Below, piece by piece: positions 1 through 6,679 of a DNA stretch of 11,204 nt. Every line of letters begins with the position of its first letter. The first letter of the stretch is position 1. This DNA comes from CAZQYB01 sp964597535 (GTDB lineage Bacteria > Planctomycetota > Phycisphaerae > Sedimentisphaerales > Anaerobacaceae). The stretch lies in NCBI GenBank assembly GCA_964597535.1, contig CAZQYB010000088.1:1-11204 (forward strand), given 5' to 3'. Made by a program: the position numbers and the translations under genes. The notes below the pieces were generated by a model that saw nothing but the letters and a program-made list of their open reading frames with translations, did no database searches and was not told the DNA's origin.

Positions 1-2
1 TG

Positions 3-797
3 GCCTTGCTGGAAAAGCTGAAGCCGCTGATAACAAATGGCCTCTCTGCCGCAGTGTACACTCAGACTACAGATGTAGAAGTCGAGGTCAATGGCCTTAT
101 GACCTACGATAGGGCGATGATTAAGATGGACGCTAAGAAAATTACCGAAGCCAACAAGAATTTGTACCCACCAGCAAATGATGTGAGCACAGGGGGCCAG
201 GAGTTGGTTCCGCTGGATATTAAGACTCCCGGGGCGATGTTCGTTGGCACGCCGCAGGACAAACGTGTGCCGTACCTTGAGAAACCTCTGGGCAGACTAC
301 GCGACCCGTTTTACGCCCCGGCTGGAACAAAAAATGTCGCCTTTGGAAAGCCGGTGACCAGCACCGACGACGAACCCGTCATCGGCGAGCTCGAATATAT
401 AACCGACGGAGACAAGGAAGCGGCCGACGGCAGTTATGTTGAGTTGGGCCTTTTTCCGCAAAGTGTTACGATAGACCTCGGTGCTCAGTATTACATATAC
501 GCCGTTCTGTTCTGGCACTACCACAGGCAGCCCCACATTTATTATGATGTGGTGGTACAGGTTGCCGATGACCCTGACTTTTTTACAAATGTCAGGACCC
601 TGTTTAATAACGACCGTGACAACTCCGCCGGTCAGGGTATCGGTAAGAACCTGCATTATACCGAGACTAACGAAGGCAAGCTTATTGATGCCAAAGGTGT
701 GCGGGCACGCTATGTCCGCCTGTACAGCAACGGCAGTAATTACGATGATTTCAATCACTATATCGAAGTTGAAGTTTTCGGCAAACCCGCAGGATGA
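3..797 (+). CDS. Glycoside hydrolase family 2-like enzyme, C-terminal part with discoidin-like domain (5' partial)
   Basis: The gene is open to the left edge, so only the C-terminal ~264 residues are present. The first ~45 visible residues, including GLSAAVYTQTTDVEVEVNG followed by LMTYDR, match the end of the catalytic TIM barrel in GH2 beta-galactosidase/beta-glucuronidase-like enzymes. After a linker, roughly residues 110-262 look like an F5/8 type C (discoidin, CBM32-like) beta-sandwich: NVAFGKPVTST at its start, SVTIDLGAQYYIYAVLFWH in the middle and GVRARYVRLYSNGS near the end. The protein probably cleaves and binds a glycan outside the cytoplasm, but the signal peptide and catalytic acids lie off the window. 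Its stop overlaps the next start in an ATGA. Family is fairly sure; substrate is unknown. Confidence 0.75.
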   Translation, partial: ALLEKLKPLITNGLSAAVYTQTTDVEVEVNGLMTYDRAMIKMDAKKITEANKNLYPPANDVSTGGQELVPLDIKTPGAMFVGTPQDKRVPYLEKPLGRLRDPFYAPAGTKNVAFGKPVTSTDDEPVIGELEYITDGDKEAADGSYVELGLFPQSVTIDLGAQYYIYAVLFWHYHRQPHIYYDVVVQVADDPDFFTNVRTLFNNDRDNSAGQGIGKNLHYTETNEGKLIDAKGVRARYVRLYSNGSNYDDFNHYIEVEVFGKPAG

Positions 798-2392
798 AAC
801 ATTCCCAAAAATGTTACGTCGTCCTTCTGACTGCGACGCTCGCTGCAGCAGGGCTGCGTTTGCCTCAGCTTCAGCAGCGGCCTATGCACACCGACGAAGC
901 CGTTCACGCCGTCAAATTTGGCACACTGCTGGAGGAGAGTCAATATCGCTATAATCCCAATGAGTTCCATGGCCCGACGCTAAACTATCTGACTTTGATT
1001 CCTGCCCTGCTCAGTTCTGCCGAAAAACTGACCGAAGTAAGCGAGTTTACCTTGCGGATTGTTCCGGTTTTTTTCGGTGTACTTCTGGTGCTGCTGCTCC
1101 TGCTGCTGGCTGATGGTTTGGGCTGGGCTGCCGCAATTTGTGCCGCCGTACTGACCGCTGTCTCGCCGGCTATGGTTTTCTACAGTCGCTATTACATTCA
1201 GGAAATGCTGCTGGTCTGCTTCACCTTCGGAGCAATCACCTGCGGCTATCGTTATACGCAGAGCAAAAGCATCAGATGGGCTTTATCGACAGGCATATTC
1301 ATGGGGCTCTGCTATGCAACCAAGGAAACGTCTATCATTGCCTTTGGTTCGATGCTGTTGGCTCTTTTGCTTACACTCCTGATGTGTCGCTCGCAGGGTG
1401 GTTCTGCTTTGAATATTAAGAAAAGAGTCAGACCCTGGCACATTATCGCGGCGGCAGCAACTGCTGTAATAGTTTCAGCACTGTTTTACTCGTCATTCCT
1501 GACCAATGCTGCAGGAATCCTGGATTCGTTACGCGCTTACGGCATTTATTTCAATCGGGCCGGCGAAAATGCTCTGCACATTCACCCTTGGTATTATTAC
1601 CTTAAAATGCTTATCTATTCCAGATATGCCGGCGGGCCGGCGTGGAGCGAAGGCCTTATCGTTATTTTGGCCGCCGCTGGTTTTGTAGTGGCGATGACCA
1701 GAAGAAACATTATTGGTGCTGATTGTCGTCTGCTTCGATTCATCGCCTTTTACACTCTTATAATGACAGTGGTGTATTCTGCAATTCCATACAAAACCCC
1801 CTGGTGCATGCTTGGTTTTTTGCATGGTATGATTATATTGGCCGCCGTCGGGGTGGTGGCGGTTATAAAGCTGGCGCCAAGCGCTTTGGTACGGACGATT
1901 ATCAGTTTACTTTTGGTTGTCAGTGGAGGTCACCTCACCTGGCAGGCCTGCCTCGGCAGCTATAAGTACTGCGCTGACCCGGCTAACCCATACGTGTATG
2001 CTCATACAAGCACGGATATATATACCATCGTGCAGCGCGTAAAGGACGTAGCCAACGTACATCCGGACGGACGCAAAATGCCCATTCAGGTTATCTGCCC
2101 CGAGCACGATTACTGGCCTCTTCCGTGGTACCTGCGTTCTTTTTCCAGGGTTTATTGGTGGAATCAGATTGGCGAAAACGAATTGCCTGCACCTGTTATC
2201 ATTGCCCCTCCGAGCTTGAAGCCGGCCCTGCTTGAGTTTTTCGACAGACCACCGCTGGGGAAAAAGAATCTTTATATGCGTCTTTTTGATACGTATGTCG
2301 AATTGCGTCCGCAGGTTGAATTACTTGGGTTTGTGACGAAAGACCTGCGGGATAGTTACCGGCAGTATCAGACTCCGGGAGGCGAAAAATGA
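794..2392 (+). CDS. Agl23-like (TIGR03663-type) GT-C family membrane protein
   Basis: This 532-residue polytopic membrane protein has an N-terminal hydrophobic segment (about residues 7-21), then the motif RPMHTDEAVHA with an adjacent Asp34-Glu35 pair. It continues with YRYNPNEFHGPTLNY, then alternating hydrophobic segments to about residue 385 (roughly nine to ten), with YSRYYIQEMLL between two of them. A soluble C-terminal tail follows. An acidic pair just after the first membrane span is typical of GT-C glycosyltransferases (PMT/ArnT-like), and the HTDEAVHA and HGP motifs are those of the TIGR03663 'flippase activity-associated Agl23' family. The expected role is membrane-linked sugar transfer; donor and acceptor cannot be read. 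The start ATG overlaps the upstream stop by four bases and the stop overlaps the apbE-like start by four, indicating translational coupling. Confidence 0.8.
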   Translation: MKHSQKCYVVLLTATLAAAGLRLPQLQQRPMHTDEAVHAVKFGTLLEESQYRYNPNEFHGPTLNYLTLIPALLSSAEKLTEVSEFTLRIVPVFFGVLLVLLLLLLADGLGWAAAICAAVLTAVSPAMVFYSRYYIQEMLLVCFTFGAITCGYRYTQSKSIRWALSTGIFMGLCYATKETSIIAFGSMLLALLLTLLMCRSQGGSALNIKKRVRPWHIIAAAATAVIVSALFYSSFLTNAAGILDSLRAYGIYFNRAGENALHIHPWYYYLKMLIYSRYAGGPAWSEGLIVILAAAGFVVAMTRRNIIGADCRLLRFIAFYTLIMTVVYSAIPYKTPWCMLGFLHGMIILAAVGVVAVIKLAPSALVRTIISLLLVVSGGHLTWQACLGSYKYCADPANPYVYAHTSTDIYTIVQRVKDVANVHPDGRKMPIQVICPEHDYWPLPWYLRSFSRVYWWNQIGENELPAPVIIAPPSLKPALLEFFDRPPLGKKNLYMRLFDTYVELRPQVELLGFVTKDLRDSYRQYQTPGGEK

Positions 2393-3396
2393 CTCAGCAG
2401 GAATCGGAAGTTCGCTACCTCGGAAGCAATTGGGATTCAATTTCCGGAATCCATCGTTTCTCTCACGAGGCGATGGCGACTACTTTTGAGATTCTCATTT
2501 TGCACGATGATGCTCAGTACGCCAAACAGGCGGCGTGGGAGGCTTTCGACGAGCTTGATAGACTTGAAGCCGAACTCAGTCGATTCATCGAAAACAGCGA
2601 CATCGCCCGGATTAACAATCTCGCAGCTAATCAGTCTTTGCCCATTGGTTTAGCTGCATTCGAATGTTTGCAGCTAAGTGCTCAGGTTTATAACGAGACT
2701 AACGGTGCTTTTGATATTACTATCGGCTCTCTGTTTAGCTGTTGGCTGAACGAGGATAAAACTGCACGCCAACCTTCCGATGAGGAGCTGGATTTTGCTC
2801 GTCGCCATACGGGTACGCACCTTTTGAAACTGGACGAGGCAGAGCACACGGTCGAGCTGCTGACCAGCCCGGTGCAAGTTGACCTCGGCGGTATCGGCAA
2901 GGGCTACGCCGTTGACAAAATGGCTGAGCTGCTGCGCGACTGGAGTATTGATACCGCTCTGCTTCACGCCGGCTACAGTTCCGTTTTGGCGTTCGGCTGT
3001 CCGTCAGGGACAAATGGCTGGCCCGTTACGTTAAGTAATCCCCCCCGACGGTTTGCTTCGCAAACACGAAGCAGCGGGGGCAAACAAACTTTAGCTCGTC
3101 TTCATTTGCGGGACATGGCTCTGGCCGGCTCAGGTTTGCAGAAGGGCCGGCACATCATCGACCCCCGCACACTTCGACCGGTCGAAGGTAAGCTGGCCGC
3201 CTGGGCCTCAGCGGCCACCGCCGCAACCGCCGATGCTCTTTCAACCGCTTTTATGGCTATGTCACCTGATGAGGTCGGGAAATACTGCCTGAATCATTCG
3301 CACACAATGGCTATGGTCGTATTGGAAAAGTCAGACAAAGAAACGGGAGAAGATAACGTTTTGCGCTTTGGCCAATGGGACGAGCTTCTTATTTAG
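2389..3396 (+). CDS. apbE: FAD:protein FMN transferase (ApbE family) with an internal insert
   Basis: The 335-residue product shows ApbE landmarks in order: AMATTFEI (28-35), LSRFIENSDIARIN (63-76), NGAFDITIGSLF (105-116), VDLGGIGKGYAVDK (164-177), HIIDPRT (255-261) and ADALSTAF (281-288). The last holds the conserved Asp/Thr region that binds metal and FAD. ApbE enzymes cleave FAD and attach FMN covalently to Ser/Thr of target flavoproteins such as Nqr/Rnf subunits. No signal peptide or lipobox is visible, whereas many ApbE proteins are exported lipoproteins, so this one may act in the cytoplasm. Residues about 218-232 (PPRRFASQTRSSGGK) are an insert encoded by a GC-rich palindrome and lie between strands, where a loop is expected. 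The start overlaps the upstream stop (ATGA); the 3' end overlaps the convergent glycosyltransferase by eight bases. No obvious target flavoprotein is in the window. Confidence 0.85.
   Translation: MTQQESEVRYLGSNWDSISGIHRFSHEAMATTFEILILHDDAQYAKQAAWEAFDELDRLEAELSRFIENSDIARINNLAANQSLPIGLAAFECLQLSAQVYNETNGAFDITIGSLFSCWLNEDKTARQPSDEELDFARRHTGTHLLKLDEAEHTVELLTSPVQVDLGGIGKGYAVDKMAELLRDWSIDTALLHAGYSSVLAFGCPSGTNGWPVTLSNPPRRFASQTRSSGGKQTLARLHLRDMALAGSGLQKGRHIIDPRTLRPVEGKLAAWASAATAATADALSTAFMAMSPDEVGKYCLNHSHTMAMVVLEKSDKETGEDNVLRFGQWDELLI
3040..3080 (+). repeat. Intragenic palindromic element inside the apbE-like gene
   Basis: A run of seven C (3040-3046) opens an inverted repeat closed by CGGGGG at 3075-3080; CCCCCG at 3042-3047 is its partner. 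Inside are two competing hairpins: GTTTGC/GCAAAC (3051-3056 and 3060-3065, loop TTC) and GCTTCG/CGAAGC (3055-3060 and 3067-3072). The reading frame stays open across it, adding about 13-15 Arg/Ser/Gly-rich residues compared with the usual ApbE spacing. It resembles the general idea of palindromic elements that insert in frame into genes (as described in Rickettsia). No second copy is visible in this window, so repeat status is inferred from structure only. Confidence 0.45.
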
Positions 3397-4108
3397 CCGG
3401 TATCCGTTTGATAGTTATCAGTTCCCGAAGAACACGCCATAGACTCTTTGCCGGTGACAGCCGGCTGTCGCGGTCGCACGTCCAATCGATAGGAAATTCT
3501 TTTATACGATAACCCTGTTTTTCTGCCCGCATTATAATTTCCAAATCGAACATAAAGCCATCCGTAACACATTGCCCGTATAGGTTCCTCGCGACATCGC
3601 CCCGATATATCTTGAAGCCGCATTGTGTATCGCTCAGTTCGGAAGAAATTTTCATACTTCTATGTATGACCCATCGAAAGAGCCCTGCACAAATCCGCCG
3701 ATACCACCCCTGTGCTTCTTGAATTTTACTGTCCGGCAGTTTTCTTGAGCCGTGCGCTATATCGCACGCTCCGCTTTTCAGTAACTTCAATCCATCCAGA
3801 ACGTATCCGTAAGGTACACAACAGCCGCTGTCGGCGAACATAACATATTCACCGCTCGTTTTTCCGATGCCGGTACGAACAGCATAACCTTTACCGCGTT
3901 GGTCATCATAGCGAATAACTTTCAGCTCAACCATTGGGGAGACAGCGACACTTTTCGCTGCTTCGCTCGTTCCATCATCGCTGCCGTCATCGACTACGAT
4001 AATCTCGCCTGCTAAATGATTGTCTTTCAAAAACGCCGATGCCGCCTTTATGTCGGCGCCAATCTTTTTACTTTCGTTAAATACCGGTATAACAATAGAT
4101 ATATCCAT
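3389..4108 (-). CDS. Glycosyltransferase family 2, dolichyl-phosphate glucosyltransferase-like
   Basis: The product (239 residues from the ATG at 4108) has the GT-A opening DISIVIPVFNE, the nucleotide-binding VVDDGSDDGT (38-47) and RGKGYAVRTG (71-80). The C-terminal block DTQCGFKIYRGD followed by FDLEIIMRAEKQGY is characteristic of dolichyl/polyprenyl-phosphate glucosyltransferases (cd04188-type). It probably transfers a sugar from a nucleotide donor to a polyprenyl phosphate at the inner membrane face. Where relatives carry a DAD-like metal motif, this protein reads FADSGCCVPY (91-100), with a single Asp. No C-terminal membrane helices are present. A TTG at 4126 would add six residues, but neither start has a strong Shine-Dalgarno, so ATG is preferred. 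The gene converges on and overlaps the apbE-like gene by eight bases. It could supply lipid-linked sugar to the neighbouring Agl23-like protein, which is inference from proximity. Confidence 0.82.
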   Translation of the reverse strand: MDISIVIPVFNESKKIGADIKAASAFLKDNHLAGEIIVVDDGSDDGTSEAAKSVAVSPMVELKVIRYDDQRGKGYAVRTGIGKTSGEYVMFADSGCCVPYGYVLDGLKLLKSGACDIAHGSRKLPDSKIQEAQGWYRRICAGLFRWVIHRSMKISSELSDTQCGFKIYRGDVARNLYGQCVTDGFMFDLEIIMRAEKQGYRIKEFPIDWTCDRDSRLSPAKSLWRVLRELITIKRIPAK

Positions 4109-4140
4109 CTTTGAATTACACTTCAACGCCGAAAATAGTT

Positions 4141-4169
4141 AATAAACCATAAAATAACGGTCAGGACAA
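4141..4169 (-). promoter_or_regulatory. Possible promoter for the glycosyltransferase gene
   Basis: Read on the minus strand, TTGTCC (4169-4164) is followed after 17 bases by TTTATT (4146-4141), about 33 bases before the ATG. The match to the sigma70 consensus is only moderate and the surroundings are AT-rich, so chance is possible. Confidence 0.25.
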
Positions 4170-4279
4170 TCGAAATTAGTATACAACTTCGCTATTGGTA
4201 TGTAAATCCGCCAGTTTTTGGAGCCAAACTCCATCACACTTCAGCGTTCCGTTCGGTTCATCGTCATTGCTTTGTTCAT

Positions 4280-4307
4280 TTGCAATTCTGCCGTACTAAA
4301 TTATAAT
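4280..4307 (+). promoter_or_regulatory. Sigma70-type promoter for the DUF72 gene
   Basis: TTGCAA (4280-4285) and TATAAT (4302-4307) are separated by 16 bases, and lie about 40 bases upstream of the DUF72 start codon. The -10 box is a perfect consensus. A purine-rich AAAGGG at 4329-4334 is the only Shine-Dalgarno candidate and sits rather far (13 bases) from the ATG. Confidence 0.5.
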
Positions 4308-4347
4308 AATTTTAAAGTTTGTTCAACTAAAGGGCAAAAAATCTGTT

Positions 4348-5082
4348 ATGGGCAAAGCCGGATGTGATATTCGAATAGGGACCTCAGGCTGGCATTATAA
4401 TCACTGGAAGGAGCTATTTTATCCTCCCGACCTGCCGAAGAGTAAATGGTTTGAACACTACGCACAGCACTTTGATACCGTGGAAATCAACAATACTTTC
4501 TACCAGCTTCCAAAAGAAGTTTCTCTGCAAAGGTGGCACAAACAGGCCCCGAAGAATTTCCTCTATGCTGTAAAAGCCAATCGCTATATCACGCATATTA
4601 AAAGACTCAAAGATACATCCGAAGAGGTTGAGCGTTTTTTCGACAGAATCGGCTTATTGAAAAGCAAGCTCGGCCCAATCCTGTACCAACTGCCGCCGAG
4701 TTTGCACAAAGACCTTGACCTGCTCGAAAGTTTTATCAAGCTCCTTCCTGGTAATCGAATTGCTGTTTTTGAATTCAGACACGATAGCTGGTTTTCAGAA
4801 GACACTTTCAACCTGCTCAACAAATTCGGTGCTGGCTTTTGCGTTCACGATTTGTCGGGTAAAGAAACGCCGCGGGTCGTCACAGCCGACATAATTTACA
4901 TTCGCTTTCATGGCCCAGCAGGCAAATACGAAGGCAACTATTCCAAACCAGCGCTAAAAAACTGGGCACAGTGGATAAGAGATAATGGCACAGGGATTAG
5001 TAGCGTATTTGCTTATTTCAATAACGACATCAGCGGCCACGCCATCACTAACGCAAAAACATTAAGGGGACAGCTTTCTTAG
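4348..5082 (+). CDS. DUF72 (YecE-like) family protein
   Basis: The 244-residue protein begins with the family signature IRIGTSGWHYNHW (GTSGW at 11-15). It continues with KSKWFEHYAQHFDTVEINNT, where EINNTFYQLP (46-55) is the most conserved block, then YAVKANRYITHIKRLKD, LGPILYQLPPS and a late YIRFHGPAGKYEGNY motif. This is a TIM-barrel-like, soluble cytoplasmic family (COG1801, E. coli YecE) whose biochemical function is not settled. The length is usual for the family. It appears to be a single-gene unit with its own promoter upstream and a strong hairpin 20 bases after its stop. Family assignment is nearly certain; function is unknown. Confidence 0.92.
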   Translation: MGKAGCDIRIGTSGWHYNHWKELFYPPDLPKSKWFEHYAQHFDTVEINNTFYQLPKEVSLQRWHKQAPKNFLYAVKANRYITHIKRLKDTSEEVERFFDRIGLLKSKLGPILYQLPPSLHKDLDLLESFIKLLPGNRIAVFEFRHDSWFSEDTFNLLNKFGAGFCVHDLSGKETPRVVTADIIYIRFHGPAGKYEGNYSKPALKNWAQWIRDNGTGISSVFAYFNNDISGHAITNAKTLRGQLS

Positions 5083-5101
5083 TTTTTTACCGCAAATAAA
5101 A

Positions 5102-5133
5102 AAAGCCATTACTGCAAATGCAGTAATGGCTTT
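5102..5133. terminator. Bidirectional intrinsic terminator between the DUF72 and mini-protein genes
   Basis: A perfect 15-bp stem (5102-5116 with 5119-5133, core GCCATTACTGCA/TGCAGTAATGGC) leaves a minimal loop. On the minus strand it is followed by a run of seven T (complement of A at 5098-5104), making a classical rho-independent terminator for the small basic protein gene. On the plus strand only three T follow, so it would stop the DUF72 transcript less efficiently. Confidence 0.85.
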
Positions 5134-5158
5134 CTGAGGGGTTACTCCCATCAAACCT

Positions 5159-5233
5159 TTAATTTTTCTTCTTCGCTGTTTTCTTCGCAGGTGCTGCCTT
5201 TTTTGCTGCTTTCTTCTTACGTCTCTTTGCCAT
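5159..5233 (-). CDS. 24-residue Lys/Ala-rich basic mini-protein
   Basis: An ATG at 5233 opens a 24-codon frame ending in TAA at 5159. The product begins MAKRRKKKAAKKAAPAKK and ends TAKKKN: 14 of 24 residues are Lys or Arg and there are no acidic residues. It looks like a histone H1/HU-tail-type nucleic-acid-binding peptide; comparable short MAKK...AAKK proteins are annotated in several bacterial groups. The evidence that it is a real gene is strong for its size: a near-consensus Shine-Dalgarno AAGGAGG (5247-5241) lies seven bases before the ATG, and a textbook terminator follows the stop. It is transcribed alone, opposite to the DUF72 gene. A role in nucleoid or RNA compaction is inferred from composition only. 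Confidence 0.75.
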   Translation of the reverse strand: MAKRRKKKAAKKAAPAKKTAKKKN

Positions 5234-5269
5234 TTTAAAACCTCCTTGTAATTAAAGAGTATTCTTGAT

Positions 5270-5298
5270 AAGTGGGTCAATACCCGTCAAACCCACTT
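5270..5298. repeat. Inverted repeat upstream of the mini-protein gene
   Basis: AAGTGGGT (5270-5277) and ACCCACTT (5291-5298) form an 8-bp inverted repeat with a 13-base spacer. On the minus strand the spacer region carries a close repeat, TTGACGGG then TTGACCC. It lies 36 to 65 bases before the mini-protein ATG, where an operator or leader hairpin could be. No confident promoter was assigned; TTGACC with TTTAAT 18 bases later is a weak candidate. Confidence 0.35.
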
Positions 5299-5482
5299 TT
5301 ACTTGGGATTTTGATTGCTTAAAGATATCCTTTCGACAAAAAAGGTAAAAGTGAAAAAATTTGTGGTTGCAGAGCAAATATATTTTGCAGGTTTTTTAGG
5401 AATTGTATCTCGTATATGAGTCGGCTGAGCAGTTCTGTCAGGTACATTCTGTTAGGCAGCATTTCAATCATTAACCTCCTCA

Positions 5483-6679
5483 TTATATTTTTAGAACATA
5501 ATGTGGAATCAATTTAGCGACAGTTTCTATCGACCCAATTTCCAACGCACGCAACACGACTTTTCGCCCCCTGTATTCGTAAGGCAACTCCCGCACTTCA
5601 GATATGATTTTTTTGCCTCTATCATTTTGCATCTCAACTTCAAAGTATCTCGTCCCATCAACTTCTATTACCTTATTTACGGTTAGAATATCGGGGAAAA
5701 CATATCCTCCACCATGGGGGAAAACGTTGGCATTTAAGAGCCTGTCATAAACGCCAAGACTTTTCGCTCTTTTCTCGAAACCTAACAACTCGATGCTCTC
5801 GGAACTTAGATTGGGGTTGCCTTTCACTAAATACGCGGGCAAATCTGCTCTCAAAGTGAGCGGGAAGAGAGTAGCGTGGTTATTTGAATAATGACAACCT
5901 AACGCTGTTTCATTCATATTTATAAGCCCCTGATGGGTCTCATTGGAAATTTCTATGAATTCTCCAAACAACAATTCTGCAGCTATTTTTCTTTTCTTCT
6001 TCGAGAAGCTCTCGGCACATTGATACCTTTCAAAATATTTTTTAGCACCGCTACCTGTGAGAATATAAAACTGCCCCAGAGGTGTTTCGACACGCTCTGC
6101 CATTTCACCCAATTGTTTACTTGTATCATAATATATTCCGAAGCCTGATTCGTTATCCCTCCTAAATTCATCTGTGGATGCATGTATTATGAAAGCATAT
6201 GGAGGTAGATTTTGATCCGATTTTGCAATGGGTTTTACTCGAAGCACATCTATAAAATGGTTGCTTTTGTAAAAGTCCCAAATCACCTCAATGCCGTCTA
6301 TCTCTATTGTACTCGTCTCCATCTCATGTAATTTTCTGATTAAACTCTCAATATCGGGCAGTTCCTCCAATCCTCCTACCAGCATTCCACATGCATTAGG
6401 TTTTACATTAAGAATGATAAGGTCATCATCTCCTGCTCCCCAACTTATCTTTCCTCCATAGCCAAATCCACTTCTCCACCGGTTCGTGTTTCTTGTAATA
6501 GTCATATCTGGGGTGGAAATAAAAGTAGCATTTGGGCTTAAGCCAAGTTGATTTTGAATATAATGAATGCCAGCAATACCATAGACAATATTAGCCTTAC
6601 ATAATTCTGCACCACTATCGTTTAACCCAATAAAAAAGCAGTGGTTCTTTGCGTTCCGTAGCATCGCTTTCTTATTCAT
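5483..6679 (-). CDS. Unrecognised 398-residue protein, third gene of the TetR operon
   Basis: I do not recognise the family. The protein is soluble-looking, with no signal peptide or membrane span. Glycine- and polar-rich blocks look like those of an enzyme or nucleotide-binding fold: SGFGYGGKISWGAGDDD (70-86), NVKPNACGMLVG (91-102), NETHQGLINMNETALGCHYS (246-265), PLTLRADLPAYLVKGNPN (273-290) and NVFPHGGGYVFP (318-329). Several His, Asn, Cys and Asp residues in these blocks could bind metal or substrate. The C-terminal ~70 residues look like a beta-rich domain. Its ATG overlaps the stop of the DksA-like gene by eight bases, so it should be co-translated with it; a second ATG lies five codons in. 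No clear terminator follows in 5234-5482. A role linked to whatever ligand the TetR protein senses is inference. Confidence 0.75.
   Translation of the reverse strand: MNKKAMLRNAKNHCFFIGLNDSGAELCKANIVYGIAGIHYIQNQLGLSPNATFISTPDMTITRNTNRWRSGFGYGGKISWGAGDDDLIILNVKPNACGMLVGGLEELPDIESLIRKLHEMETSTIEIDGIEVIWDFYKSNHFIDVLRVKPIAKSDQNLPPYAFIIHASTDEFRRDNESGFGIYYDTSKQLGEMAERVETPLGQFYILTGSGAKKYFERYQCAESFSKKKRKIAAELLFGEFIEISNETHQGLINMNETALGCHYSNNHATLFPLTLRADLPAYLVKGNPNLSSESIELLGFEKRAKSLGVYDRLLNANVFPHGGGYVFPDILTVNKVIEVDGTRYFEVEMQNDRGKKIISEVRELPYEYRGRKVVLRALEIGSIETVAKLIPHYVLKI

Noticed and set aside
297..954. Open frames of about 150 codons on both strands over the GH2-like gene's end
   Set aside because: They overlap well-supported coding sequence, show no family motifs and have no start signals.
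3456..3469. Perfect 14-base palindrome GACAGCCGGCTGTC
   Set aside because: It lies within conserved glycosyltransferase coding sequence with no second copy or context, so chance is the simplest reading.
4219..4233. TGGAG/CTCCA hairpin between the glycosyltransferase and DUF72 genes
   Set aside because: The stem is only 5 bp, without a T run, between divergent genes where a terminator is not expected.
5062..5280. 72-residue open frame on the minus strand covering the mini-protein region
   Set aside because: It runs through the terminator hairpin and into the end of the DUF72 gene, has no ribosome binding site, and its basic composition comes from reading the Lys/Arg codons of the real 24-residue frame out of frame.
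5399..5465. Possible tRNA-like or small RNA segment in the gap after the 398-residue gene
   Set aside because: No cloverleaf, anticodon arm or T-loop consensus could be made, and no promoter-terminator pair frames it.
5483..6679. Resemblance of the 398-residue protein to RtcB-type RNA ligase because of His/Asn/Gly motifs
   Set aside because: The spacing and the invariant RtcB Cys/His metal motifs are not present, so no assignment is made.
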